Shown: positions 22,884-33,795 of the stretch, in pieces | How positions within the stretch are numbered: the first letter of the stretch is position 1 | Layout of the letters: every line of letters starts with the position of its first letter | Source of the DNA: Quercus robur | Lineage: Eukaryota > Streptophyta > Magnoliopsida > Fagales > Fagaceae | Assembly (NCBI RefSeq): GCF_932294415.1 | Contig: NC_065535.1 | Span: 89,482,862 to 89,546,861 of the forward strand | Reading direction: 5' to 3' | Length of the DNA: 64,000 nucleotides | Notes under the pieces: generated by a model | What the model saw: only the letters and a program-made list of their open reading frames with translations | The model's database searches: none | Told to the model about the DNA's origin: nothing | Made by a program: the position numbers and the translations under genes

Positions 22884-23333
22884 ATGTCTGGTTCTGGCAA
22901 CCCACAACTGTATAGGCCTCATGATGTGTTCACTGCTATGGGTCGTTGTTGGGTATTGGAAGATGAGTTCAGCTATCCAATCAATCCGAATTTGCGAAAT
23001 AGTGCTTACGTTCACAATACCATGAGACAGGAGTGGGCTTGGTTATTTCGTGAACAACAAATGTTTTATGATGAGTTGGTTGGTTTTAAGTTGCCAGTGC
23101 CTCTGCGACTCGCATCAGAAATGCCCAGAGACAGCATCGACGAACTTCGTAAAGCATTGAACCGCATAAGAGAAGAAAATAATCGAATGAAGATACGTCT
23201 TAATCGATATCGGACCCAAGTTGAGATTCGAGAGTCAGTGCAGGAAGGGTGGTACGAGCATGCACAGTTCATGCAATCACTTCTTGCTGATCCCATTTAT
23301 CAGTCAGACGTGGAGATGTCAGATGAAGAGTAA
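22884..23333 (+). CDS. Small coiled-coil protein S1 of the giant MULE
   Basis: 149 aa from the ATG at 22,884 (MSGSGNPQLY). An upstream in-frame ATG at 22,860 would add eight residues; I chose 22,884. The function is not recognised. The C-terminal half is a charged predicted coiled coil. Its landmarks are a Trp-rich segment (W51, W53), PVPLR near 71-75, PR at 81-82, ENN at 98-100 and RLNRY at 105-109. The tail is acidic (DVEMSDEE). The PR-to-ENN spacing is identical in S2 (23,626-24,006), and S3 (27,053-27,667) shares the block, so the three form one family. A possible 5' UTR intron begins after CACCTCAG near 22,510. It is the first gene inside the left TIR and reads inward. The frame is intact, so probably real. 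Confidence 0.72.
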   Translation: MSGSGNPQLYRPHDVFTAMGRCWVLEDEFSYPINPNLRNSAYVHNTMRQEWAWLFREQQMFYDELVGFKLPVPLRLASEMPRDSIDELRKALNRIREENNRMKIRLNRYRTQVEIRESVQEGWYEHAQFMQSLLADPIYQSDVEMSDEE

Positions 23334-23625
23334 TCGTGTTGTGTCGTGGTGTAATTAGATTTTGTTGGAGAACTATTTTGCTTAACTATGTGTTATATGT
23401 ATGGTTGCATTTGTACTATGTAAACCTTATTATTGATTATGAGAAGCATGCACGTTATTCGTAATGTAGATTATTCTCACATAAGTCATAAAAGTCAAAT
23501 ATTCTCACACATGATGTTTTTCAATAAGCACGTACGACATAACACAGAAAACATAAAATAACTTACACTAACATTATTAACTTAACCATAGACATAACAC
23601 ACACACACACACACCACAGTGGCAT

Positions 23626-24006
23626 TCATTCTGATAGGTAGTCCTCGTAGTTGAGGACATTGTTACGTTCTGCCGGAGTGAGTTGCCTGTTTGTTGCAAC
23701 GGCTTGCTCCTCCGCCAATTGTAGCATATGATACCTGGACCTACGAAGTATCATAAGATTGTTTTCTTTTTTTATTTTCGTCACTGCACGCTCATATTGG
23801 TGCATGTTTTGTCGTGGCAGTGTGAGCGAGCTACGCTCGACAAGAGGCGCTCCGATTTGCAGGAGATCATTGTGCAGAGCGTTGGACTCGTTCACGCGAA
23901 AGTCCCACTCCTGTTGCAATCCGGCATAGTATTCCCTCTCGTCAGAATCTCTTTGCGTTCTATAGTTATTTGGAAAACGAGGTAGCATCCAATTACGCAT
24001 TGACAT
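23626..24006 (-). CDS. Small coiled-coil protein S2 of the giant MULE
   Basis: 126 aa from the ATG at 24,006 (MSMRNWMLPRF). It carries the family block: EW at 33-34, P54 and ER at 57-58, LPR at 63-65, ENN at 81-83 and RY at 91-92. PR-to-ENN and ENN-to-RY spacings match S1 exactly. The mid-region is predicted coiled coil (KIKKENNLMILRRSRY), and the end is acidic (NYEDYLSE). It lies tail-to-tail with S1, 292 bp apart. A palindrome-bearing copy of the left-end promoter-like sequence lies about 0.5 kb upstream at 24,479-24,556. No known function is recognised. The frame is clean but short, so an expression test would matter. Confidence 0.65.
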   Translation of the reverse strand: MSMRNWMLPRFPNNYRTQRDSDEREYYAGLQQEWDFRVNESNALHNDLLQIGAPLVERSSLTLPRQNMHQYERAVTKIKKENNLMILRRSRYHMLQLAEEQAVATNRQLTPAERNNVLNYEDYLSE

Positions 24007-24414
24007 TGGAAAATGTGACTTTAGATCGGTATGTGTAGAAGTTTTGCAAGGGTAGATGTATGTAAATGGGACTTCGGTATGTGTAGATGTTTTGCAAGGG
24101 TAGATGTAAATGGGACTTTATATAGGGGTTTTGCAAGGGCAAGTATTCAGGTGGATGTGAGTATAAGTATTCACGTGAATAAAGATGATATGAGTTGACA
24201 GTATATTGTTCAGTGGCGTCTGTTGGTGCATGTGATTCGTTGAGGTAGCTGTCGAGTTACACTATAGCTTGTGCTACAGTAGCGGGCTGGTGATGTGTAC
24301 TGCAAAAGAGGTTGCGTATTTATTCACGTGAAGACTATTCAACATTGATGTGCTTCATCTGACATGATTTGACGAGACAATGTTGAGCTGTGTTAAATGT
24401 ATCATAAACTTCTC

Positions 24415-26200
24415 AGGGATGCTATAGGTACATCCTTTAAAAATGCTGCATTGCAAAAGGATGCATAGCTGTGTCAGGTGTCAGGTGGAGTGTTTCAATG
24501 TTACTCGATTCCTGGAATATCGAGTTGGAACTGAGTTGGAACTCCTCCACGGATGCGTGTAGGTGATATGACTGGATAGGGTTCAATAGTGCAAAGCTAT
24601 TGAGCAGCACTACGAACATCAATGTAGCACTAGGACCAATAACACTCGAAATTGATGCACAAAATTTTCTGCGTTGCTATGTGTATTGACGTGAGTGTGG
24701 ATGGGTACTTCTGGTCAGGGTTCAACAATACTGAGCTATCCACCGTAGCTACAGTCATTGCTCCCTATGGTGGAATTTGGCAAGTGTGATTGAAGAAAGC
24801 TAATAACAACATTAGGTTTTGTAATGGTTGGCAGGATTTCGCTGAATACCATTCTATCTGTTATGGTTATTTTTTAGTCTTCAGATATGAAGGAAATTCA
24901 AGCTTCCATATTGTTATATTTGATAAGACTGCCATTGAGATTCAATATCCACGTAGGAAGAATTGTAAATTGGAAGATCATCAGGTAAAAATATCAAAAA
25001 CTTAGATGAAGATCATACAAACATTTCTTCCTTAATGTACAAACCCATAAAACATGAAGTCAGAGAAAAGTTTGTTCTTAAAAAATTACAGATTATGTCC
25101 AGAGGAAGAAAGAGAGAGAGCAATCCAAGCAGCCAAAAAATTGAAGCCTAAAAATCCTTCTTTCATGGGTATCTCGTGGCCACATAATATGGTGAGCCTT
25201 TATACATAATGTGATTATGATGTTCTCTTAAATATGGCTTGGAAACATATATGGGAAGCAAGTATATTATTGGGAAGCAATTTGTCACACATCAATGTCT
25301 TGTGCTATTACCCTCCATCAAAACCTATTAAGCAATGAGATTCGGGGAAGGCTGGGTTGCATTTTCGAAAGACAATAATTTAGAAAAAGGAGATGTCACT
25401 GCCAATGAGGTGATCGAAAGGACTCCTGTTGTGATTAGTGTCTCAATATTTCACTTGGTTGACCATCAGAGTTTGGACAAGGATAACCTATTTAAAATTT
25501 AAACTAGTGATGTTTATGCTTATATTTAATTAGGGACTTTGATCAGTACTATGGTTTATTTCTCTGACCAGTTTGGTATGTCTTGTTCAAAACTATTCAG
25601 AATTCCTGTGCTTCATCTGACATGACTTGTTGAGACAGTACTGAGCTGTGTTCAATGTATCATAAACTTTTCAGCCATGCTCTGCATCCTTGAAAACGGT
25701 GCATTGCAAAAGAAGGCATATCTGTGTATTGACTGGACAGGGTTGAACAGTGCGAAGCTGTTAAGCAGCACATGTAGCACTACGAACAACATCTGTGTAC
25801 CAATGTTGGACAGCTCACACCCAAAATTGATGCATAGCCAATTCAGGGATGCTCTGCCTCTTCGAAAACGGTGCATTGCAAAGGGTTGCACATATGTGTA
25901 TTCACGTGAGTGGGGATGGGTACGTGTGGTCAGGGTTCAATAGTTTCGAGATGTTGAGTATCACATGCAGAACTACATCAATCAAGTGTAGCAATGATGG
26001 ACAGCTTACCCCCAAAAATTTGCTTACACTTTTGAAGGGTCCTCTGCATCCTTGAAAATAGTGCATTGCAAAATGTTGCATATCTGTTTATTCACGTGAG
26101 CATGGATGATATGACTGGACAGGGTTCATTACCGTCGAGTTGTTGAGCAGCACATGCAGAACTGCGAACATGACTTCGCCGAACAGTGCCGAGCTGTGTT
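24415..26200. repeat. Degenerate repeats of about 180 bp (CATTGCAAA...CACGTGAG...GGTTCA)
   Basis: Imperfect units recur near 24,440, 25,690, 25,865 and 26,055. Each has a GTGCATTGCAAA-type start, TATTCACGTGAG-type text (an ACGTG core), then GGACAGGGTTCA or a relative, then GTTGAGCAGCACATG. Further TATTCACGTGA copies lie near 24,165, 24,319 and 27,910. The units surround and partly interrupt a B3 pseudogene. Confidence 0.75.
24748..25470 (+). pseudogene. B3-domain (REM-type) gene fragment
   Basis: Plus-strand text reads GGIWQV, a stop, then KKANNNIRFCNGWQDFAEYH, FLVFRYEGNSSFHIVIFD and EIQYP. This is the second half of a B3 DNA-binding domain (…W..F…G..LVF.Y.G.S.F.V.IFD). It is followed after an intron-like gap by ERAIQAAKKLKPKNPSF (25,117-25,170), a REM-family linker. 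Then comes GEGWVAFSKDNNLEKGDV (about 25,343-25,400), part of a second B3 domain. Stops interrupt it and the N-terminal half of domain 1 is absent here; a matching piece lies inverted at 26,190-26,335. It is related to, but distinct from, the intact B3 gene at 34,337-36,191. Confidence 0.78.
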
Positions 26201-26335
26201 AGCCTTTTCCAACCTCACTTGCCAAATGCTAGTATTACGAGCAGTGAGTGTAGCAACAGTGGCTTGAGTTTTATCCCCCTGTTTCCCTACAAACTTTTCA
26301 GGGAGTCTTTGCAGGTAGAAAATGTAGTTACATTT
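26190..26335 (-). pseudogene. Inverted N-terminal B3 fragment
   Basis: Minus-strand text gives LQRLPEKFVGKQGDKTQATV, TLTARNTSIWQVRLEKANT. This is the first half of a B3 domain and overlaps the point (IWQV.L.KAN) where the plus-strand fragment at 24,748 begins. It suggests one gene cut and partly inverted, or two copies in opposite orientation. No intact frame continues. Confidence 0.72.
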
Positions 26336-26349
26336 TGTCAACATCAATG

Positions 26350-27052
26350 TAAAATTACATGAAGAAAACTATGCTTCCAAGTTTTACATCAATGGCTTCC
26401 GATCATCACAATTGCAATATTAGGGAGCTTTCAAGCAATGCTACAACAAACCAATAACTTGAATGAAATATTTCAAAGGCTGATCAGGCTTTTAGGCCTT
26501 TACTCTATTTTTAAGCAAACCAAATATCGTTGTGAGAGTGTGTTGGGTGAGCCATATGGATTTTCAGTGAGTGAGTGGTTAGTCTGGTTTGGACGAGTCT
26601 TTATGTAATGTATCTATATAAAGTAGGACACTATTAGAACTAAGATACACAGATACATGCATATTATATCGTGACTCAAAGAACTCATATAAAAGAATTA
26701 TTCGAATTATTGAATCATATGCGCGGTTGGTCTATGTGGTTTGGATCAGTCTGTATGTATTGAATCTATTAAATTTTCCTACAAGTAATGTGCAATAAAT
26801 ATAATTTGGAGGCATTTCACTTCCTAAGGTTTTCCCTACATTACAAAGCAAAGGACATTGTTCGTCCATGACCCACATTACTTGAATGTAGCAACAAAGA
26901 ACACGTATGAAAAAAATGAGAAAGTGATTTCACATAAACTTAGCCAAAAGTAATAAACAGTTAATCTTTAGAGTTGCAAAAGTTGAACATACATAATCAT
27001 CATTTGTCACACATTAACAATAACATCATGTATTGCACATAATGTGTAGACA
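26350..27052. other. MULE interior, no gene seen
   Basis: Contains two copies of GTTTGGAC/TCAGTCT-GTATGTA-type text (near 26,590 and 26,745). Otherwise no coding region is supported. Confidence 0.5.
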
Positions 27053-27667
27053 TTAACAACAACGTCTAATGTTCGTAGGTAGAAATTTTTGGAAATCATC
27101 ATTGCTTGAATCTGAGAAGTCTGAAATATCTGTTTCATCATCTAACGCTGTAATTTCATTAATAGACTTCATGGCTCGCTCTTGCGCCTTCCCCTTTAGA
27201 TGCTTCCTAGCTTTTTGGATTGCGTGAAAACGGTCTAGTCGCCTTTGCATTTGATTGTTCTCTTGTTCAAGACGAGCAACTATGTTGGCAGGTTCATCTC
27301 TAGGTAACTCGGCAGAGCGTGCCTTAGGAACTCGTAACCCGTGCCATCGACAATACACCTCTAACTCACACCTCTTCTCGTATAGGGTTGACCATGGTGG
27401 TTCTGCTATAGTGAACTCTATTGCGGTGGTATCTGTACTTAGTTTTGTAGGTTTGCCGACCATGATGTGTCCGACGCTTCCAAGACTCTCATACGTGTAT
27501 ATTGGCATATTAACGAAATCTCTCTTCTTTCCAACCCATTTTCCTCCATAGTGGTCTGTGTATGTATGTAGTTGTTGATCTGTTGGAACTTGTGATGATG
27601 CATTTGTTGAAGTAGGTCCAAACTTGTTTCGCATTGTATGATTTGATGTTGAGGCATTGCGACTCAT
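27053..27667 (-). CDS. Small coiled-coil protein S3 of the giant MULE
   Basis: 204 aa from the ATG at 27,667 (MSRNASTSNHTMRNK). The N-terminal 90 residues are Ser/Thr/Asn-rich and have no S1/S2 counterpart. The family block then appears: PW at 91-92, RVPKAR at 112-117, LPRD at 121-124, ENNQM at 136-140 and RLDRF at 143-147. ENN-to-R spacing matches S1 and S2, while the PR-to-ENN gap is three residues shorter. The C-terminus is basic then strongly acidic (DDETDISDFSDSS). Function is unknown. The shared PR/ENN block suggests a dimerising coiled coil, which is inference. Confidence 0.7.
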   Translation of the reverse strand: MSRNASTSNHTMRNKFGPTSTNASSQVPTDQQLHTYTDHYGGKWVGKKRDFVNMPIYTYESLGSVGHIMVGKPTKLSTDTTAIEFTIAEPPWSTLYEKRCELEVYCRWHGLRVPKARSAELPRDEPANIVARLEQENNQMQRRLDRFHAIQKARKHLKGKAQERAMKSINEITALDDETDISDFSDSSNDDFQKFLPTNIRRCC

Positions 27668-29648
27668 AGCTTAATCAATCTACGAAGTTAGCGGGGTAGA
27701 AAGTTAACATTATATCACTGGTGCATTTATAACCTCATTTCACGGTCCAGGCATTACAATTTCACTTATTAGGGCCTGTCATGTCAAACCCTTCAGGAAA
27801 AACACTATATGAACAAGATTTTAAATGTTCCTAATGTCACATCAAAGGTGGGCAGTAGTTGCAACAGTAGATGTAAATGAGACATTTGTGCATCCAATTT
27901 CACAATTCTGTATTCACGTGAGTGTGGGTGTGAAACAGTGTCGAATTGGGTATCCACATCGTGTAGAGCACCGAACATGACTTGACTAAGCAGCAGCGTC
28001 TGTTGGCACATGTGCTGCGATTGAAGGAGTTTGATATGACTACAGTTGGTGCTACAGAAGCAGGCTGGTGACGTGTGTTTAGAGTTGGAACTTGGTCACC
28101 TTCAAACTTCGCTATATTAATTGTGTTTTTTCTTTCACCAGCAAGTTCGCAATATTAATTTATTAATTATGTTTGGTCTTTCACAAAATAAATTATGAAG
28201 ATCACAGTGTTTTCTGTGATTTGGTCATTTTGAATGTCTGTAAACATGATGGTGTGTAAATATGACGGTGTTCATTATCTTTGGTCATTAAACATTTACA
28301 GGTTAAAAGCATCACTTTGGTCTCAGAACCATCACTCTTACAAATTACGTAGCGCCATAGGTCATGTACAAGTGTACTTTCTCTTGTAATCGTAGCCAAT
28401 TGATGTGAGACTGCATTTGAGGGAATACCTACTTACTCGACTATTCGATCAAACATCGTGGTCAAAGACTTGTCGGTTTGAAGCGAGGCCCAATTTGGTC
28501 TGAATACCACATCTGTTATACCGTAGATGTTGGTGGTGGCTTGAGCTCCTGGTTATATTTGTTTAATTGTGGACTTTACCTTTACAAAATCTTAAACATC
28601 ATTAGTCATTGTCGTTGGTCATTTTCAAGGATGGTAGTCAAAACGCTCTTCCCATAATTCGTGACTGTTGGTTAGAAGAGATTGCATATAGGTAAAACCA
28701 TGTTCAACCCTGAAACTAAGCTCTCAAACAAACGCGTGCCATAATAATTTACAGGTTGAAAGCACCACTTTGCTCTTAGAACTTTGATGTTAGTGGCTTG
28801 AGGTCACTGTTATATCTGTTTAATCGTGGTTGGTCCTTCACAACATACTTAAACTTCACGATGTTTATTATCTTCAGCTCACTGTTATCTAATATACATG
28901 GGAAGAGCAAACCACTTCAGGTTTGGATTTCTCATATTTGATTAAAAAAAATCCGTTAGACCTAATGCTAGAGTGAATGAGGTCATGCCAAGTGTCGCTT
29001 TTATATTTTTCGACGAGTCTGCACTGCAAGGTTTCATCAATAAATTTTGTAATGAAAATATGATGCATGAGGAATAGTCCAGGCGAGGATCAAATTCAGA
29101 ATAATATAATTGCTGATTTAAGATCGACAAAAATATCCAATTAGTGGAAAATACATGTAAGCTCAGCAAAACCTCCAATAAAAATAGTTGCCTGAAGTCA
29201 AGATATAGCTTCAGCCATTGTTCCAAGGAAAATCTCCTAGGTGGTTCATCGTTAATATCAAAACCTGTAAACGAATTGTGCTTTCACAAAACCTTCCATT
29301 TGTATTAATAATTACTATAATCTAAAAACACGTGAGCGTCGTACAGAATTATGAAATAAATGTTATTTACACACAGACTTGGATCTACTTGATATTATAT
29401 AGAATCACATAATAACATAAAAAATTCTTAGACCATTACATCCATTTCAATAATACTAATGATAGTAACGATGGGCATGAAACTAACCATCATATTAATA
29501 TATCAAATTACTTTCAACGGATACCATGTTCTTCAAATTGCCACTAAAATAAAAAAATATAGAACTGTCATACAATTCTCCAAATATGTTATAGCAACCA
29601 CGAACTGAAAATCGTCCCCCCCTTGGGTACAATACCCAATGGGAATCA
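27668..29648. other. MULE interior with decayed internal repeats, no clear gene
   Basis: Diverged repeats near 28,500-28,610 and 28,790-28,880 share GGCTTGAG...TATATCTGTTTAAT. The minus strand near 28,960-29,230 has a coding-looking block with no recognised domain; it may be another captured fragment. No intact gene is supported. Confidence 0.5.
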
Positions 29649-30782
29649 TCAAGAGTCAGATGGTGTAGAAGGTGGAACAAGACGTCTATAGTGAGCTAAG
29701 TCCGCTCGCATAGCTCCAACCTCGGCAAGAAGACCATGTAGAAGCTGACCATGGGCTGCCTGAGTCGTCATAATGGTCTCCATCATAGCATGAAGAGAGG
29801 GAGGAAGAGGGCATGTATGCGCTGCATCAACAGTGTCAACATCTATCTCATCATCACCATCCTCGGCAACAACAGATGTGGGATCCCCATGCATGTCCTC
29901 ATCTTGAACATCTCCAGTAGTAGACCGTACTCGTGGTCTGTTGGATGGACCAACACTGAGGTCGACAACCTTCTTTTGGGCAGTTCGCTGTTTCAGAAAT
30001 TTGGCTCCTATAGGGGCTTGGATGTGAACCAACTCGTGGGAAGGAAAGTTCTTTAATCCTAAATATTTGAGGACCCTATGGATGAGAACTGGGAAAAACA
30101 AAGCATGCCTCTTATACTTGCTCCTACGCACCTTGACAATGGTTTCGATGAAAAGGGAAGGAAAACAAATGGAACTATTGGTGACAAGGGCGTAAAGCAA
30201 GATACACCTGTCTACAGGGATTGCATGGATATGAGAGATAGGGAAAATATTGTGACAAGCTATCCTAAAGAAGATATAATTAAGCTCAGTCAACTCACTT
30301 GAGCTAATACTTCGGCCAGAATCCCGAATGTTTGATCGTCCACAAAGAACATCCATAACATCATCAATACGAGGAGACATAGAGTTTGGATAAGTAGGTG
30401 TACAAATTATAGGTACATCAAGGGCTTTAGATACGTGCTCCCTAGTTATTGTAAACGGTACACCACGTATGGACGATGCCACCTTGTGACCACCAAGATC
30501 CTCATGCACCGATAGATTCGAATAGAATTCTCTAATCAAGTCAGCTGGAGGGGGTTGTATGTTTGTACATAGGGACAGCCAATGCCTAGACTGTAGATTC
30601 TCACGAACAAAAGGATGCAGCTCCTGTAAATTGATTTGCCTTTCTCCCCAAATACGCCTACGCTTAATCAAGGTTTCAAAGGTTTGCTCATTTTCTGGCG
30701 TGAGGAACCTTAATTGATCAAACACCACTTCAGGTTCGGATGCAGCTTTGCATTTTCCCCTCTTAGTCCTCTTCGGACCCAT
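29649..30782 (-). CDS. 377-aa plant transposon-type protein of unknown function
   Basis: An uninterrupted single-exon frame starting MGPKRTKRGKCKAAS. The N-terminus is basic, possibly nuclear. Residues about 25-230 have FLTPENEQTFETLIKRR, LHPFVRENLQSRHW and LIREFYSNL, then VRG/RGVPFTIT-type text and a helical segment. This order resembles the 'putative plant transposon protein' domain common in repeat-encoded plant proteins, recognised by pattern only. A basic/acidic linker (DVQDEDMHGD..DDEIDVDT) follows. Then comes a C-terminal helix, MMETIMTTQAAHGQLLHGLL, that may be a coiled coil. A palindrome cluster (31,569-32,175) lies upstream on its promoter side. Function is unknown; it could be an accessory protein of the MULE or captured from another element. 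Confidence 0.7.
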   Translation of the reverse strand: MGPKRTKRGKCKAASEPEVVFDQLRFLTPENEQTFETLIKRRRIWGERQINLQELHPFVRENLQSRHWLSLCTNIQPPPADLIREFYSNLSVHEDLGGHKVASSIRGVPFTITREHVSKALDVPIICTPTYPNSMSPRIDDVMDVLCGRSNIRDSGRSISSSELTELNYIFFRIACHNIFPISHIHAIPVDRCILLYALVTNSSICFPSLFIETIVKVRRSKYKRHALFFPVLIHRVLKYLGLKNFPSHELVHIQAPIGAKFLKQRTAQKKVVDLSVGPSNRPRVRSTTGDVQDEDMHGDPTSVVAEDGDDEIDVDTVDAAHTCPLPPSLHAMMETIMTTQAAHGQLLHGLLAEVGAMRADLAHYRRLVPPSTPSDS

Positions 30783-31568
30783 AACTAATCGATGGTCAGT
30801 AGTGCAAACACGATCAGCTCACACAAAAACAGAACCAAAATGAAGTTTGAAGCAGAGAACAAAAATTGAAGAGTAACCAGCTACCATGTGTAGAAAATCA
30901 TGCACACAATATACTGTCTAGAGCAGTTTACAACAACACAATGAAAACCAAATATTCTTATTCACGGGTTGTTTAGTTGGTGCAATAATTGTAATGCATT
31001 TTGGTCCGAGTCAATAATTTGAAGTTAGAGACCTAGAGTATATAACAGAAGTCTTATCATATAGGAAACATACAAGTGGATTTAGGAACTGACATATATC
31101 ATACCATCGTAGCTACATGTAGTAAGTTTCACCAGCTTCTACAAAAAACAGAAAATAAATTGCACAATGTACAGTTCAGACATACAACCAGCATATATCT
31201 ATACCACACACATATGGAGCCACTGGCAAGTTCATTTTGTGGAAGGAAGACAACCTATGACATAGGCAACCTTACTAACAACAATGCATTTGACTAGGCA
31301 AACACCCAATTTCATCACAATCTTCATAGACATAGACATAGAAGTGTGAAGCATCAAAATGCAAAATTTGAGAATAATGCACCAACAATGTGTAATTTCA
31401 AAGACAGCAACCGTTAAAAGAGTCTTACTATGTAAAATCCTCGACGAATTTGCGCGGGAAATTGTGGGTTCTAGCCGGATGAAGCGAGAGCAATCGAAGA
31501 TGTAATTTTGGACAGCTGCAAGTTCTGCAGAACTGGGGAAGAGTTAATAAAAATGGGTAATAGATTGT

Positions 31569-32175
31569 AATGTCCATATAACTCGATATTACTATAATCG
31601 AGTTAAATGCAATCAAATTTTCAGCACAAGGGCTTGCACATAAACCGACTGTCCGTAAATCGAGTTATGTGTAGCACAAATAACAAGAATCCAGTTAATG
31701 GTGGAACGGCTTTCTCATAACTCGATGTTACAGAAAACGAGTTAATTTCAAATAACTCGATTATAAAGAACTCGAGTTATTTTTATGGGCCCCCAGGTAT
31801 TTGGACTGGTCCAGATGCGGTCCAAGACGAATCGAAGTTTAAAGGTAGGCCTGCGACAATACTCGATTCTACTTGAATCGAGTTCTGTGCAGTGGACACT
31901 CACAAGAAATCAAATTCCTCGAGATTTGGAAAATCGAGTTACATTGTACACATGCACCCACCCAGCCCATATATTTGGACTGGTCCAGATGCAGTCCAAG
32001 AGGAATCCAACTGTATATGGCTACCTCGCACAAAACCGAACAAATAACATAGTACTCTGTTATTTGCAGTAGAATATCTCAAGAATGCAATTTCTGTGTG
32101 TAATGGCTTGCATATAAATGGCGACATCATAAAGCGAGTTATTTGCAGAGTTACTCAATTTTGTAGAACTTGAGT
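31569..32175. repeat. Palindrome cluster upstream of the 377-aa gene
   Basis: About seven units or half-units of AACTCGAT-spacer-ATCGAGTT lie here, for example near 31,580, 31,735, 31,755, 31,862 and 31,920, some degenerate. Two copies of a second hairpin, TTGGACTG-N9-CAGTCCAA (near 31,800 with one mismatch, and 31,977), are interspersed. Confidence 0.85.
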
Positions 32176-32784
32176 TATTTTCACTGGTCTCCCTTAATCT
32201 TCCTGTTAGGTGTAATCATTTGTCAACATTAATTGACAATAACAAGTAGTCTTCTAATACATGTTCCAAAAATCATGCGGAGCCTTTTTATTAAATATTT
32301 TTTATTTACTTATTTTTTAGTGGTATGATTCTCAATAAAATGTAAGTTTCACACTTTTTATGAAAATTTCAGCAAGAAAATGGATTTAGAAATAATCCAG
32401 ACTCATGATTCCTTATGACAATGATAGAATTACTTGCATTTCTACCGTGTGGATGACCCACTTTCATAAGCAGTTAATGGCAGCAGTTATGATAGGAGTT
32501 TGACAGATGTTGTTTGCAGGTTTGTTTAGTTCAAAGATGATGTTTTTCTATAAATTTTGGTGTTTTGAATGCTTCCGTGTATCCTAAATCTCTCTCCTTT
32601 TTTATTTTCCCCTTATATTCATCCTTGCGTTTGCAACACTACTGTTCTTTTGAAGGACTACTGCAACAAAAAAAAAAAAAAAAATATCATCCATTTTGTG
32701 TAGATTTGATTTCAATATAATTTAATTATCTTATCCAGAAGCATGAGTATGGTCTCTCGAATTTTAATGTTTTTGTACATGCAG

Positions 32785-32881
32785 GGAGCTTGGCATTGGA
32801 ATAGTTCCATACAGTCCTCTTGTTCGTGGTTTTTTAGCTGGCAAAGGAGCCGTGGAAAATTTGGCTGCAAATAGCGTATTG
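32785..32881 (+). pseudogene. Captured aldo-keto reductase exon
   Basis: A GCAG|G acceptor, then text reading [21 protein letters not shown], then [11 protein letters not shown], ending in |GTACAT. This matches the plant aldo-keto reductase (auxin-induced PCNT115/perakine-reductase type) stretch [17 protein letters not shown]. Only this exon is recognised, with intron-like sequence on both sides. A host gene piece was therefore taken at the DNA level. It cannot encode an enzyme. Confidence 0.82.
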
Positions 32882-33020
32882 GTACATATTTCACCAGTAT
32901 TTTGTGTTATTCATTTGTATATTAGCAAAGATTTTTCAGGAAACAATGATATTTTTCTTTGAGCAACGATTCATCAAGTTTTTTTTTTTTTTTTTTTGAG
33001 AAAGAAGCTGACTTATTTTA

Positions 33021-33795
33021 TTAACTTGAAACAATTACATCCAAATCTAAAATCGAAACAATATGCGATGAGACATCTTCTATCCATACTTGAAAATCTG
33101 ATATGCGTAATGCATTTTTCGGCAGACTATGAGCAACCCTATTGTCGTTTCTCTTAACATGAGAATACAACAATCGTTCAAAACTATTAGCAACCCTTTT
33201 CACATCATCTACCAGTAGACCTATTGGAGATAGGCTACACTCTGTTGACTTCAAACCTTTAATCTGACCGAGAGAATCTCCTTCGAGAGTAGCTCTTTGA
33301 AAACCCAACTCACGCGCAAATGTCACTGCCTTCAGAGCAGCCAGCGCCTCAACCTCATCAGGCTTGTAAGCTTGATGAATTTTTTCTGAACAAGAAGCCA
33401 TCACAACTCCATTATTATCCCGAATTACCACTATTGCCGCCACTTGAAATTGATTTCCCTTGGAATATTTTTTCAAGGCATTAATTGGATTAACTCCAAT
33501 TGTACATGCTAGCTGGCTGGTAGACTCCAAATTGGGTGTAACAATTCTTGCCAATAATAACTCTTCATTATTATTTATATTTGCCAAAAACGTATCCTCC
33601 TGTAATACCTCCACCGAAATAGAAGGTGTATTAATTGAGTTGGACTTATTGCTAATTGGCGTGGACTTTGGCAGCACTAAATCCTCAATAATTGCAGACA
33701 CTGAAGCCCAATCCAGCTGCGTGGCTGAGGGCAGCATTAATGAGGGCGTTACTCCAGGAGTTGTAACTGAAGTAACGTTCCTCCAACTTCATCTA
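33021..33795 (-). pseudogene. L1-type LINE fragment: RNase H-like (RVT_3) domain
   Basis: A minus-strand open frame from 33,737 to 33,021 has VVIRDNNGVVMAS, DEVEALAALKAV, LEGDSLGQI and VKRNDNRVAHSL. These are the D, E, D and H landmarks of the RNase H-like domain at the C-terminus of plant LINE ORF2. A poly-T run on the plus strand at about 32,979-32,997, just past its 3' end, is the poly(A) tail. It is a 5'-truncated LINE copy inserted in the MULE. A target duplication was not found. Confidence 0.85.

Noticed and set aside
32979-33795. The LINE fragment as a captured part of the MULE gene set
   Set aside because: A 5'-truncated copy with poly(A) is better explained as an independent retrotransposition into the element or into the captured donor intron.
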